Shown: positions 24,891 through 34,644, counted from the stretch's first letter. The stretch: 64,000 nucleotides of DNA from Aeromicrobium piscarium (GCF_007421815.1 NZ_VLNT01000001.1:168563-232562), one strand, 5' to 3'. The notes: generated by a model not told the origin, from the letters alone. A program made the numbers and translations.

Positions 24891-26204
24891 TCAGGGCGCC
24901 GGTGTCTCGGGCGGGTGCACCGGCAGCTGGACGGTGAAGCGGGCGCCTCCGAGAGGACTGTCGTCGATGCCGACCCGGCCGCCGTGCGCGCGCACGACCT
25001 CGGCGACGATCGCCAGCCCGAGGCCGCTCCCGCCCGCGTCGCGGGCGCGTCCTTCATCCAGGCGGACGAAGCGTCCGAACACGCGCTCGCGATCCGCGGC
25101 CGCGATGCCGTCGCCGTCATCGTCGACCGTGATCGTCGCCCGGCCGTCCCCCTCGCTCACCGAGAACGCGACCGCTGTCCGGGCATGGCGGGCGGCGTTG
25201 TCGGCCAGATTGCGTACCACTTGGCCGAGCAAGCGTCGGTCAGCGTCGATCCGTGCCGGTGCGATCGCCGAGCCATCGACCTCGAGTCCTGCGGCGCGCA
25301 GGCGAGTCGTCTCGGCGAGCACCAGGTCGTCCACGTCGACCGGCTGACGCCGCAGCGCCAGCCCGTGTTCGTCGGAGCGGGCCAGGACGAGCATGGCCGA
25401 GACGAGACCGTCCAGCCGGTCGGTCTCGGCCAGCACGGTCGCCGGAAGATCCAGGTCCGCGGACGGATGGCGCTGGAGCACCTCGGCACTCTGACGCATG
25501 GAGGCGATGGGGGAACGCAGCTCGTGCGAGGCATCCGAGACGAACTGCCGTTGCTGGCGGGCGGATGCCTCCAGGCGCTCCAGCATCGCGTTCATCGTGC
25601 GGGCGAGACGCGGAATCTCGTCGCGTCCGGGCGGCACCTCGACACGTCGGGCGAGATCGCTCGCGCCGATCCCGGAGACATCCGAGCGCATCGTCTCGAC
25701 CGGCCGCAACGACCGTCCCACCGTCGTCCAGGTGACACCCGCGACCACCAGCACCAACAGGGGCACCGCCACGAAGAGCAGTCCACGGGTGGCCGCGACG
25801 GAGTCCTCGACCTCGTCGAGCGGCACCCCGAGGGCCAGCACTCCGTCCTCGGCCGATGCCGTGACGACCACGTAACGGTCGTCATCGACCTCGATGGTTC
25901 GCTCGTCGCGATCCGGATCAGTGATGGCGGGAAGGCCGGCGGCCTCGTCGTTGGCCGCGAGCACCGTCCCGTCCTCGTCGAGCAGCTGGACGAGGTCGTC
26001 GTCATCGGCCTCGGCGATCCGCCCGTCGTCCTCGTCGAGTCCGGAGGCCAGTGCCTCGGCGGATCGCTCGGCGGTGTCGGCGAGTGACGAGGTGAGCGTG
26101 CGGTCGAGGGTCCAGAGGAACAGCGCCGCTCCGATGACGAGCACGACCGCGACGATCAGGCTCGCCCCCAGCGTGATGCGGGCGCGAATGGACGACATGG
26201 TCAT
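24891..26204 (-). CDS. Two-component sensor histidine kinase (MprB/TrcS-like)
   Basis: Membrane sensor kinase of 437 aa. Two transmembrane helices (about residues 10-32 and 142-162) flank an acidic periplasmic domain rich in Asp and Glu. HAMP follows (RSLRPVETMRSDVSGIGASD), then the phosphoacceptor His in VSDASHELRSPIASM. The catalytic domain has NLADNAARHA and DDDGDGIAAADRERVF and ends in GGSGLGLAIVAEV. It overlaps its response regulator by 4 bp. The signal is unknown; the very acidic sensor domain could bind cations. The assignment to a named system such as MprAB is not secure. Confidence 0.92.
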   Translation of the reverse strand: MTMSSIRARITLGASLIVAVVLVIGAALFLWTLDRTLTSSLADTAERSAEALASGLDEDDGRIAEADDDDLVQLLDEDGTVLAANDEAAGLPAITDPDRDERTIEVDDDRYVVVTASAEDGVLALGVPLDEVEDSVAATRGLLFVAVPLLVLVVAGVTWTTVGRSLRPVETMRSDVSGIGASDLARRVEVPPGRDEIPRLARTMNAMLERLEASARQQRQFVSDASHELRSPIASMRQSAEVLQRHPSADLDLPATVLAETDRLDGLVSAMLVLARSDEHGLALRRQPVDVDDLVLAETTRLRAAGLEVDGSAIAPARIDADRRLLGQVVRNLADNAARHARTAVAFSVSEGDGRATITVDDDGDGIAAADRERVFGRFVRLDEGRARDAGGSGLGLAIVAEVVRAHGGRVGIDDSPLGGARFTVQLPVHPPETPAP

Positions 26205-26878
26205 CCTCCGTCCGCCGCGAGACGATAGCCGGCGCCGCGGACCGTCTCGATGGCTGTGCGGTCGAAGGGACGATCGACCTTGTTGCGCAGGTGGCGGATG
26301 TAGACCTCGACGATATTGGGGTCGCCGTCGAAGTCGAAGTCCCAGACATTGCCGAGGACATCGGACTTGGACACGACCTCGCCCTTGTGACGCAACAGAT
26401 ACTCCAGGACGGCGAACTCGCGCGAGGTCAGCTCGATCGACGTATCACCGCGACCGACGGCCCGGGTCGACGGATCGAGGGTCAGATCGCCGGCGGTGAG
26501 CACCGCCGGGCGGGCGCTCTGTCCACGACGCACGAGCGCGCGGATACGGGCGAGGAGCACATCGAAGGAGAAGGGCTTGGTGAGGTAGTCGTCGGCGCCT
26601 CCGTCGAGCGCCTCGATCTGGTCCCAGTCGCCGTCCTTGGCGGTCAGCATGAGCACCGGCGTCCACACCTCGTGGTGGCGCAGGGACTCGCACACCTTGA
26701 AGCCGTTGAGCCCCGGCAGCATGATGTCGAGCACGATCGCGTCGTAGCTGTTCTCGCGGCCGAGCCACAGGCCGTCGGTGCCGGTGTGGGCGACATCGAC
26801 GGCGAACCCCTCGGCCTCGAAACCGGCTTTCAGCCCCGCCGCGAGCCGGACCTCGTCCTCGACCACCAGGATGCGCAC
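26201..26878 (-). CDS. OmpR-family response regulator
   Basis: Response regulator of 225 aa, cognate to the downstream sensor kinase. The receiver domain has acidic residues in LVVEDEVRLA, phosphoacceptor Asp51 in LDIMLPGLNGF and Lys in TKPFSFDVLL. The winged-helix domain runs from about 130 to 225 with IELTSREFAVLEYLLRHKGE and ends VRGAGYRL. The GTG at 26878 is chosen because family members begin just before this strand; the frame upstream lacks homology. It overlaps the kinase gene by 4 bp, so the two form one operon. Confidence 0.92.
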   Translation of the reverse strand: MRILVVEDEVRLAAGLKAGFEAEGFAVDVAHTGTDGLWLGRENSYDAIVLDIMLPGLNGFKVCESLRHHEVWTPVLMLTAKDGDWDQIEALDGGADDYLTKPFSFDVLLARIRALVRRGQSARPAVLTAGDLTLDPSTRAVGRGDTSIELTSREFAVLEYLLRHKGEVVSKSDVLGNVWDFDFDGDPNIVEVYIRHLRNKVDRPFDRTAIETVRGAGYRLAADGG

Positions 26879-27059
26879 GTCCCGATCCTCCCAGAACCTC
26901 ACTGAAGGAGCGCTGAAGAGCGTCAGCATTCTCGCCGGTGGACTTTCCTTGGACTGTCGGTGCCCGGATGTAACTTTGTCGTCCTATCCTTTAACGAGCT
27001 CGTAGAGCATGAAAGGAAAACCCATGGGGAGCTGGGAACGTCCGTACTAGGAGTCCACG

Positions 27060-27358
27060 GTCGACTCTGGCGTTCCCCGCGCCGCGACGCGCTCTGGCGC
27101 TTACCGTGGCTCCGGACCTTCGTGACCGCTGCTGAGATCGCAGTGGCGAGGGTGCTCATGCATCTACCTGAGGCGCCGGTTCTCACCGCGACGACCCTCG
27201 CGAGGATCCTCGATGTTTCCTATCCGGCCGCCAGCGCGGCTTTGGATGAGCTTCGCCAGGCCGGAGTGCTGGCGACGAAGTCCAATGAACGAGGAACGAC
27301 GGCGTTCATCGCGCGTGAGGTGCTCGATCTGGTGACGTGGTCAGAGCGAGCCTGGCGA
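27060..27358 (+). pseudogene. Fragment resembling the C-terminal winged helix of a Fic family protein
   Basis: The 579-bp region between the response regulator and pstB (26879-27457) has no complete gene. In one open frame it encodes a segment with the pattern of Fic-protein C-termini: a helix-turn-helix (TLARILDVSYPAASAALDEL), QAGVL, a short hairpin, and then AREVLDLVTWSERA. No Fic domain with its HPFxxGNGR motif is present upstream, and the frame runs on without a proper stop into the antisense of pstB. The first 80 bases are AT-rich compared with the neighbourhood. I read this as the remnant of a lost, probably transferred, Fic gene. A very short expressed regulator is the alternative. Confidence 0.5.
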
Positions 27359-27429
27359 GCACACGATTCGATACGCGACGTGCGGAGCCGGTCCGCCCGG
27401 TCCCCGCCCGTCCCCAGCGTTGAAGAACT

Positions 27430-27450
27430 CGTTGAGGGAGCGCCTCAACG
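27430..27450 (-). terminator. Possible terminator of the pst operon
   Basis: CGTTGAG (27430-27436) and CTCAACG (27444-27450) form a 7-bp stem with a 7-nt loop, starting 7 bp after the pstB stop. In the minus direction it is followed by AGTTCTTCAACG, so the T-run is weak. Confidence 0.45.
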
Positions 27451-27457
27451 GGTTGGG

Positions 27458-28237
<780 letters not shown>

Positions 28238-28242
28238 TGGAT

Positions 28243-29319
28243 TTACCGCTCTCCCTTGGGGCTGAAGAAGTACGAGACGAGCCGTGCGCCGAGGTTCAGC
28301 AGCATCACGATGATGAGCAGCACGAGGGCCGCTCCCCAGGCGCGATCGATGCTGGGACCCGGCGGCACGCCCGGGACGATGATCGAGAAGTAGGTGAACA
28401 CCGGCAGCGTGGCCATGCGTCCGTCGAAGAGGTTGAGATTGACCGAGTCGGTGAGTCCGGCGATGACGAGCAGGGGAGCGGTCTCCCCGATGACGCGGGC
28501 GATCGCGAGGGTCACGCCGGTCACGATCCCGGCCAGCGCGGTCGGGAGGACGACCTTGACGATCGTGCGCCACTTCGGCACACCGAGGGCGTAGGACGCC
28601 TCGCGCAGCTCATTCGGCACGAGCTTGAGCATCTCCTCACAGGAGCGCACGACGACCGGGATCATCAGCACCGAGAGCGCCACAGCGCCGCCGATGCCCA
28701 TCCGCACACCGGGTCCGAAGAAGATGACGAAGAGCGCGTAGGCGAAGAGACCCGCGACGATCGACGGGATGCCGGTCATGACATCGACCAGGAAGCGGAT
28801 CCACGCCGCCAGCCGCGTGCCCTCGCCGTACTCGATCAGGTAGATCGCGGTGAACAGACCGATCGGGATCGAGATCGCCGCGGCCGCTGCGGTGATCAAC
28901 AGCGTGCCCATCAGCGCGTGATAGATGCCGCCGCCCTCGCCGACGATATTGCGCATCGAGTAGGTGAAGAACTCGTTGCTCAGCACGGGCGCGCCCCGCG
29001 AGATGACGGTCGCCAGGATGCTGCCGAGCGGGAACAGGGTGATCGCGAAGGCGGTCGACACGAGGAGTGTCACGAGCCGGTCGGTGGCCTTGCGGCGTCC
29101 CTCGACAGCCAGCGACCAGATCGGGATGACCGCCGCGACGCACCAGCCCACGAGCACGAGCCAGGATCCGAGGGGGCCGAAGACGCCCACGAGAGCCAGC
29201 ACCACAGCGGCGGCGACCAGCGCACGCGGCGCCCAGCGGGGGAGTTGCCGGCCGCGCAGGCTCGAGGCGATCGGCGACGCCCCGGACTCGGGACGGGGGG
29301 TCTGCAGCGTGGAGGTCAT
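28243..29319 (-). CDS. pstA: Phosphate ABC transporter permease PstA
   Basis: Inner membrane permease subunit of 358 aa. A roughly 30-residue cytoplasmic N-terminus is followed by three predicted helices and then the conserved permease core with the EAA loop [27 protein letters not shown] (28560-28650, key Glu, Ala and Gly present). The extra N-terminal helices match the longer actinobacterial PstA form. Its start overlaps the last base of pstC, so the genes are translationally coupled. Confidence 0.95.
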   Translation of the reverse strand: MTSTLQTPRPESGASPIASSLRGRQLPRWAPRALVAAAVVLALVGVFGPLGSWLVLVGWCVAAVIPIWSLAVEGRRKATDRLVTLLVSTAFAITLFPLGSILATVISRGAPVLSNEFFTYSMRNIVGEGGGIYHALMGTLLITAAAAAISIPIGLFTAIYLIEYGEGTRLAAWIRFLVDVMTGIPSIVAGLFAYALFVIFFGPGVRMGIGGAVALSVLMIPVVVRSCEEMLKLVPNELREASYALGVPKWRTIVKVVLPTALAGIVTGVTLAIARVIGETAPLLVIAGLTDSVNLNLFDGRMATLPVFTYFSIIVPGVPPGPSIDRAWGAALVLLIIVMLLNLGARLVSYFFSPKGER

Positions 29320-30263
29320 CAGTTGGCTCCCGAGAAGTCCTTGCGGCGGTCCACGATGGCCCGCGCCGCGAAATTGACCCCGAAGGTGATGACGAACAGC
29401 ACGAGTCCGGAGGCGATGAGCGCGTTGACGGTCAGTCCGGTGGCCTCATTGAAGGTCAGCGCGATATTGGCCGCGATCGTCGAGGGGTTCGTCGAGCTGA
29501 TCAGGTTGAAGGTGACGACACCGCTGGCCGATAGCACCATCGCGACGGCCATCGTCTCTCCGAGCGCGCGGCCGAGGCCGAGCATCGAGGCGGAGATGAT
29601 TCCCGAACGGGCGTAGGGGAAGATCGCCAACCTGGCCATCTCCCAGCGGGTCGCGCCGAGGGCCAGCGCAGCCTCCTCGTGTAGTCGAGGGGTCTGCAGG
29701 AAGATCTCGCGGCAGATCGCGGTGATGACCGGCAGCACCATGACCGCGAGCACGATCGAGGCGGTCAGGATCGTGCGGCCCGTGGCCGACGCGGGACCGG
29801 CGAACAGCGGGATGAACCCGAGATTCTCCTCCAGCCAGCGGTAGAGCGGTACGAGCGCCGGCGCCAGGAAGCTGATGCCCCAGACGCCGTAGACGACGCT
29901 GGGGACCGCGGCGAGGAGGTCGATGACGTAGCCGAGCGGGGCCGCCAGCTTCCGTGGGGCGTAGTGGGAGATGAACAGCGCCACGCCGATCGCGAGCGGC
30001 ACCGCCATCGTCAGGGCGAGGACCGCGGCCAGCAGCGTGCCGAAGACCAGCGGGACGACGTAGTCCACGAAGGTGGTGCCGTGCTTGACGTCATCGGGCG
30101 AGGCGAGGATGCCGGGGATGCCCTCGGCGGTCAGGAACACCGCGACCCCGGCCAGGGTCGCGAGGATCAGCAGCGCCGCGGCGAGGGAGGTGCCGCGGAA
30201 GATCCGGTCACCCGGGCGGGTGGGCGTCGTCCTCCGTCGTTCGGGGGACTGGGTCGAGGTCAC
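29319..30263 (-). CDS. pstC: Phosphate ABC transporter permease PstC
   Basis: Partner permease of PstA, 314 aa with six predicted helices. The EAA-type loop lies in TAICREIFLQTPRLHEEAALALGATRWEMA (about 29620-29720). The GTG at 30263 (VTSTQSPERRR) is preferred, because GAAAGG lies nine bases upstream and the in-frame extension further up is low-complexity Arg-rich. A strong hairpin separates it from pstS, which in pst operons lets the binding protein be made in excess over the permease. Confidence 0.93.
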   Translation of the reverse strand: MTSTQSPERRRTTPTRPGDRIFRGTSLAAALLILATLAGVAVFLTAEGIPGILASPDDVKHGTTFVDYVVPLVFGTLLAAVLALTMAVPLAIGVALFISHYAPRKLAAPLGYVIDLLAAVPSVVYGVWGISFLAPALVPLYRWLEENLGFIPLFAGPASATGRTILTASIVLAVMVLPVITAICREIFLQTPRLHEEAALALGATRWEMARLAIFPYARSGIISASMLGLGRALGETMAVAMVLSASGVVTFNLISSTNPSTIAANIALTFNEATGLTVNALIASGLVLFVITFGVNFAARAIVDRRKDFSGAN

Positions 30264-30315
30264 GATGGTGAGCCTTTCGGGGCGGTGCGGTCGTGCTGGG
30301 CGGACAACCCATGAC

Positions 30316-30347
30316 CCCGGCGAACGAGAGATGCCTCGTTCGCCGGG
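30316..30347 (-). promoter_or_regulatory. pstS-pstC intergenic hairpin (attenuator or mRNA stabiliser)
   Basis: CCCGGCGAACGAG (30316-30328) and CTCGTTCGCCGGG (30335-30347) form a perfect 13-bp stem with a 6-nt loop, 16 bp after the pstS stop. No T-run follows, so partial termination or 3' protection of the pstS mRNA is more likely than a full stop. Confidence 0.7.
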
Positions 30348-30363
30348 ACCAAGGCCTGTCCGA

Positions 30364-31461
30364 TCAGCTGCCGATCGTGTCGATCGCGGTCTGAACCTTC
30401 TCGCGGAAGTCGTCGGTGAGCGGCGCCGAGCCCGCCGAGTCGGCCGCGGCCTGCTGACCGTCCTCGCTGACGACATAGGTCAGCCAGGACTTGACGAGCT
30501 CGGCCTTCTCGGCGTCGTCATAGGTCTGGCAGGCCATCTGGTAGGAGACCAGGACGATCGGGTAGACCCCGGCCTCGGTGGTCGCACGGTCGAGTTCGAG
30601 GGCGATATCGGTGTCCTCGCGCCCCTCCACCTGCTCGGCCGTGTCGAGGACGCGGGCCGCCGCCTCCTCGGTCGGGCCGACGTACTCCTCACCGACCTTG
30701 ACGGCGACCTGGCCGAGCTCGCCGGCCTGACTCGCATCGGCATAGCCGATGGTGCCCTCGCCGGACTCGACCGCGGCCACCACGCCCGAGGTGCCGTTGG
30801 CGGCCTCACCGCCCTGCGTCGGCCAGGTCTCGACGACTCCCGCCGTCCAGGTGCCCTCGGATGCGGCATCCAGGTACTCGGTGAAGTTCTCGGTCGTGCC
30901 CGAATCGTCGGAGCGGTGGACCGGAGTGATCGCGCTGTCGGGCAGATCGGCATCCGGGTTGTCCTCGGCGATCGCCGGGTCGTTCCAGGTGGTGATCTCC
31001 CCGGCGAAGATCGAGCCGATCGTCGAGGGAGAGAGCTGCAGGTCCTCCACGCCGGGCAGGTTGTAGATCACGGCGATCGGGCTCACATAGGTCGGCACGG
31101 AGACGATCTGACCGCACAGGTCGTTGGCTTTGGTCAGCTCGTCGTCGTCGAGGTAGGCGTCCGAACCGGCGAAGTCGGTGCCGCCGTCCAGGAACTGCTC
31201 ACGACCGCCGCCGGAGCCGATCGGGTCGTAGTTGACCGTCACATCGGAGTTCTCGGTCTGGAAGCCCTGCTGCCAGGCGGAGACGGCCGCCTGCTGAGAG
31301 CTGGCGCCGGCGCCGTTGAGCGTGCCGGACAGATCGCTGCTGCTGCTCTCGCCGCCGTCACCGGTCTCGTTCCCGGCGCCACAGGCAGTGAGGCCGAAGG
31401 CGAGCACGGCGCCTGCGCCGAGTGCCGCGGCCTTACGCATGGACTTGCTCATCACGGGCAT
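30364..31461 (-). CDS. pstS: Phosphate-binding lipoprotein PstS
   Basis: Lipid-anchored periplasmic phosphate receptor of 365 aa. The signal peptide ends in lipobox LTAC (after AVLAFG), followed by a Gly/Ser-rich linker. Phosphate-site motifs are NGAGASSQQ near the mature start, GGTDFAGSDAYLDDDE, and RSDDSGTTENFTEYL. Its C-terminus matches PstS. The start is the ATG at 31461, with MSKSMRK three codons later as an alternative. Three 11-bp-spaced boxes of RegX3 type lie about 90 bp upstream, so phosphate-starvation induction is expected. Confidence 0.96.
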   Translation of the reverse strand: MPVMSKSMRKAAALGAGAVLAFGLTACGAGNETGDGGESSSSDLSGTLNGAGASSQQAAVSAWQQGFQTENSDVTVNYDPIGSGGGREQFLDGGTDFAGSDAYLDDDELTKANDLCGQIVSVPTYVSPIAVIYNLPGVEDLQLSPSTIGSIFAGEITTWNDPAIAEDNPDADLPDSAITPVHRSDDSGTTENFTEYLDAASEGTWTAGVVETWPTQGGEAANGTSGVVAAVESGEGTIGYADASQAGELGQVAVKVGEEYVGPTEEAAARVLDTAEQVEGREDTDIALELDRATTEAGVYPIVLVSYQMACQTYDDAEKAELVKSWLTYVVSEDGQQAAADSAGSAPLTDDFREKVQTAIDTIGS

Positions 31462-31548
31462 TTCCTTCTCTGGATCCTATCGGTCGGGTCGGTCTCGACC
31501 CGTCGGATACGACGCTAGGGAGGCTAGATGTATCGCAACCCCAACGCG

Positions 31549-31577
31549 GGTGAACGGAAGGTGAACGATCGGCGAAG
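31549..31577 (-). promoter_or_regulatory. PHO box upstream of pstS (RegX3 sites)
   Basis: On the minus strand, GTTCACC units lie at 31560-31566 and 31549-31555, exactly 11 bp apart. A degenerate third copy is at 31571-31577 (plus strand GGCGAAG). This is the canonical actinobacterial PHO-box layout, upstream of pstS and in the same window as regX3. Confidence 0.75.
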
Positions 31578-31611
31578 CGTGCCGCGGAGACCCGGTGACG
31601 ACGAGCTCGCC

Positions 31612-31729
31612 GGGCGGTGACCTAGGCACGTCTCAGGGGTGACGAGTGGTGAGATAGGCACCTCTCACCACCGGTGAGAGGTGCGTAAGCCACCGCCCGA
31701 GCGGGTGAGACGTGCATAACTCACCGCCC
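31612..31729. repeat. Family B nested inverted repeat
   Basis: Two nested palindromes between mutT1 and the pstS control region. The outer arms are 24 bp at 31612-31635 and 31706-31729 (21 of 24 paired) with ends GGGCGGTGA and TCACCGCCC. The inner arms are 24 bp at 31646-31669 and 31673-31696 (19 of 24 paired) around a 3-nt loop. All carry a TAGGCAC- or GTGCATA-like core. A half-site with the same core lies at 63918. The element could fold as a cruciform or long RNA hairpin. Confidence 0.75.
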
Positions 31730-31749
31730 AGAGCGAGGTGGTCGGAGGG

Positions 31750-32625
31750 TCAGCAGCGCCAGCGTTCGACGGCGAGGACCGCTCCCTTGCGGTGGTGCAG
31801 GACCGCAGCCTCGCCGGTCGCGAGCCCAGGGTCCTCGAGGTCGAGGGCGGCGAACAGGTCCGGGAGGACCGGCCGGTGCGAGCACAGCAGCGCCCGCTTG
31901 TGTGCCAGCGCATCCCGCACGGCATCGCGGGCGGCCTTCGGGGACGTGCCTTCGAGTAGCCGGTCGTCCGCGATCACGGAGCGCCCGGTGGCCTCGGCGT
32001 AGGGGTCGAGGGTCTGGAGGCAGCGCAGGGCGGGGGAGCAGAACAGCCGTTTCGGTCCGAAGGCGTCGAGCACCGGGACCAGGCGCTGCGCGGCCGTCAG
32101 CCCGGGCGCCACCAGCGGACGGTCGCGGTCATCGGGCCCGTCGAAGTGCTTGCGCTGTTCGGCCTTGGCGTGCCGTAACAGCACGAGGCTGCTGGTGGCG
32201 TGCTGCCGGGGCCCGATGAGATCTTCGACGTGGTCGAGCAGCGCGATGTCGTGCTCGTAGCTCAGTCGTTTACGGGCCGCGCGCAGCGTGCACCAGCGGA
32301 AGGAATCGACCTCTTTGGTGGGCTGGAAGTCCGAGGTCCCGCGGGTCTTCGCCATCCAGTAGTCGACCTCTTTGACGCCCCCGGCGATCCGATAGGAGAC
32401 CTTCGGCAGCGGCCGGCCGAGTCGGACCCGGAACCCGGTCTCCTCGAGGATCTCCCGGGCCGCCGTGACGGGTGGTAGTTCGCCGGCCTCGGCCTTGCCC
32501 TTGGGGAAGGTCCAGTCGTCGTAGCGAGGGCGATGGATGAGCAGGACCTCGACACCATCCGCGCGTGATGAGGGCTTGCGCCACACCACACCGCCGGCGG
32601 CGGGGACGACCTTGCGGGGCGACAT
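31750..32625 (-). CDS. mutT1: MutT1-like Nudix hydrolase fused to histidine phosphatase
   Basis: Two-domain sanitising enzyme of 291 aa. The Nudix domain is at residues 1-135 with the Nudix box GKAEAGELPPVTAAREILEETGF (32430-32500; catalytic Glu residues present). The histidine phosphatase (SixA/RHG) domain starts at about 143 with SLVLLRHAKAEQ and has the later His in LLCSHRPVLPD. This fusion is the mycobacterial MutT1 layout, which hydrolyses 8-oxo-(d)GTP and diadenosine polyphosphates. It is divergent from a lipoprotein gene. Confidence 0.93.
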   Translation of the reverse strand: MSPRKVVPAAGGVVWRKPSSRADGVEVLLIHRPRYDDWTFPKGKAEAGELPPVTAAREILEETGFRVRLGRPLPKVSYRIAGGVKEVDYWMAKTRGTSDFQPTKEVDSFRWCTLRAARKRLSYEHDIALLDHVEDLIGPRQHATSSLVLLRHAKAEQRKHFDGPDDRDRPLVAPGLTAAQRLVPVLDAFGPKRLFCSPALRCLQTLDPYAEATGRSVIADDRLLEGTSPKAARDAVRDALAHKRALLCSHRPVLPDLFAALDLEDPGLATGEAAVLHHRKGAVLAVERWRC

Positions 32626-32677
32626 GGTGAGTATTGTCCATGCTCAAGGTGACGAGGACATGTCGAGAGGGTGGGCG

Positions 32678-33640
32678 ATGCGGCGTTCTGCGGTGATGTT
32701 CGTCGCGCTCGCCCTGATCACGGGTGGTTGTTCCGCTTCGCCCTCGGCGTCCTCGCCGCTGTCGGCTGCCCTCGCGGCGGCCCCGGCCGATGCGGTGGAG
32801 ATCTCGTTCACGGACTGGTCCCACGTCGACGACGGTGATCTGGCGGCAGCCGTACGCGAGGGCCTCGCCGACGACACCCTCACGCGTTCGGCGGTCGCGC
32901 CCCAGGCCGCGCAGTGGGAGGAGGTCTTCGGCTTCTCGCCGCAGGACCTGGCATGGGAGGCGGGGTCGCTGACGGACTCCGGCAGCTCCCTGGCCGTCGG
33001 ATGGTCGTCCTCGCTCGGGCCGGAGCGGATCACCGATGCTCTGGAGGCTGCCGGCTACGAGCGCGACGGCGAGCGCTGGAGGCTCGGCGAGGATGCGCCG
33101 CTCCCGGCTGCATTGGCGGCCTCGATGACGGTGGCGGAGGTCGACGAACGCAGTCGCACCCTGCGAGCCGCGAGCGATGACACGGCACTCGAAGGTGGTC
33201 TGTCGGCACGGCGTGCCGTGCGCGATGTCGTGGCCGCGGTGGGGGAGGTGCCCGCCGCGATGCTGCTGCAACGCGGCGACCGGGCCTGCGCCACGGCGGG
33301 AGTCTCGGGCCGGGGCGGTCAGGTGGCCGAACAGGGCGAGGCCGCGGCCGAGCGCGCCGGTGGCCTCGCCGAGCCGACATGGGCCGCGCGCGCGGTGGGC
33401 GAGGGCACGTTCACGGTGGCCCTCGGCTTCAGCGGTCCCGGCCTCGCGACCGGCCAGGCTCGGGTGCGCGAACGGCTGACGACGGGCCCGTTCATCGGAC
33501 GACCCGGGGCCGTGACCGATGTGGTGACCGATGCGGACGTCACCGTGGAGGAGAACGTGACCCGGCTGTCCTTCACCCGCCGCGATGGCGGCCCTTCGCT
33601 CATGGACAGCACCGGTCCGATTCTCTTCGCCGGGTGCTGA
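32678..33640 (+). CDS. Putative lipoprotein, 320 aa
   Basis: Exported protein of unknown function. The signal peptide is MRRSAVMFVALALITGGC; the residue three before the Cys is Thr instead of the usual Leu, so the lipobox is atypical. The mature part has repeating patterns such as WEEVFGFSPQDLAWEAG and ITDALEAAGYERDGERWRLG. The C-terminal region looks related to the lipoprotein at 23901-24758. The ATG at 32678 is chosen because GAGAGG stands eight bases upstream and it begins the signal peptide; ATG 32660 is an alternative. It is divergent from mutT1. Confidence 0.78.
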   Translation: MRRSAVMFVALALITGGCSASPSASSPLSAALAAAPADAVEISFTDWSHVDDGDLAAAVREGLADDTLTRSAVAPQAAQWEEVFGFSPQDLAWEAGSLTDSGSSLAVGWSSSLGPERITDALEAAGYERDGERWRLGEDAPLPAALAASMTVAEVDERSRTLRAASDDTALEGGLSARRAVRDVVAAVGEVPAAMLLQRGDRACATAGVSGRGGQVAEQGEAAAERAGGLAEPTWAARAVGEGTFTVALGFSGPGLATGQARVRERLTTGPFIGRPGAVTDVVTDADVTVEENVTRLSFTRRDGGPSLMDSTGPILFAGC

Positions 33641-33822
33641 CCACGACGCGCACAGGGTGCGCTCAAGAGGTGATTCGGTGGTCGCTGGGGCAACCGCAGA
33701 AAACACATCGTGCGCCGGATCTAGGTGCCCACCGCGCCGAGAACCGCTGACCGCGGCGCCATCGCGACGGTGCCCGGGGGAGTGTCAGGGGTCCTGGCTA
33801 CCGTGGGCGCCAGGAGGTCAGG

Positions 33823-34644
33823 GTGAGGCAGAACGCATATGCAGGGCAGTGCGCCGACTGCGGTGTCGAGGTCGGTCCGCAGGGCGGCTTCCGGATCGGT
33901 TTCGGCGAGGACGGGTTCACCGTCTGCGCGGAGCACCGCCCCACGCCGCCCCCGCGTGGCGAGCATGAGGGCTGGCACACCGGCCCGCTGGCCTCCCTGG
34001 ACTTCGAGACCACCGGAGTCGATCCCTGGTCGGATCGGATCGTGAGCTACGCGGCCCTCGGTCCGGACGGCCGCGATCTCATCGGGCGGGTCAACCCGCA
34101 GGTGCCGATCCCCGACAAGGCCTCGGCGATCCACGGTCTCCGCGATGCCGATGTCGCCGCCGCGCCCTCGCCGGTGGTCGCTCTCCGCGAGTTGAGCGCG
34201 TGGGTCGACGATCTCGTCGCGCGGTGGGTGCCGCTCGTGGTGTTCAACGCGGCCTTCGATCTCACGGTGCTGCGTACCGAGCTGTGGCGCTATCGCCTGT
34301 CGCAGCCGCGGTGGGATGCCTTGCTGGTCATCGATCCCTTCGTCGTGGACTACGGCATCGAGCGCGGTCGGCTCGGGTCGCGCCGTCTGGTGGACGTCGC
34401 CGACTACTACGGGATCGCGATCGAGAACGCCCACGATGCCGCCTGCGACGCGCGGGTGGCGCGTGACGTGGCGATCGAGCTGGGTGCCCGCCATCGGCGC
34501 GTGATCCGCGAGGAGGCGAGACTCGCCATGGCCCAGCAGCGGTTCTGGGCCGCGCGGCGCACCATGGACTTCAACCGGTTCGCGATGCGCCGTGGCCGGC
34601 GACTCGAGCCGATCCCGGACTGGCCGTTCGCCCCGGCGCCCTGA
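33823..34644 (+). CDS. DnaQ-like (DEDDh) 3'-5' exonuclease with N-terminal Cys/His motif
   Basis: Exonuclease related to the epsilon proofreading subunit, 273 aa. The DEDDh motifs are Exo I DFETTG (about residue 60), Exo II VFNAAFDLTVLR and Exo III HDAACDARVA, with the His and Asp present, so it should be active. In front of the nuclease domain a short region has CxxC (CADC) and a later Cys-x-x-His (CAEH), likely a small zinc ribbon. The GTG at 33823 has AGGAGG eight bases upstream. It stands alone; the substrate (DNA repair or RNA) is not known. Confidence 0.85.
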   Translation: MRQNAYAGQCADCGVEVGPQGGFRIGFGEDGFTVCAEHRPTPPPRGEHEGWHTGPLASLDFETTGVDPWSDRIVSYAALGPDGRDLIGRVNPQVPIPDKASAIHGLRDADVAAAPSPVVALRELSAWVDDLVARWVPLVVFNAAFDLTVLRTELWRYRLSQPRWDALLVIDPFVVDYGIERGRLGSRRLVDVADYYGIAIENAHDAACDARVARDVAIELGARHRRVIREEARLAMAQQRFWAARRTMDFNRFAMRRGRRLEPIPDWPFAPAP

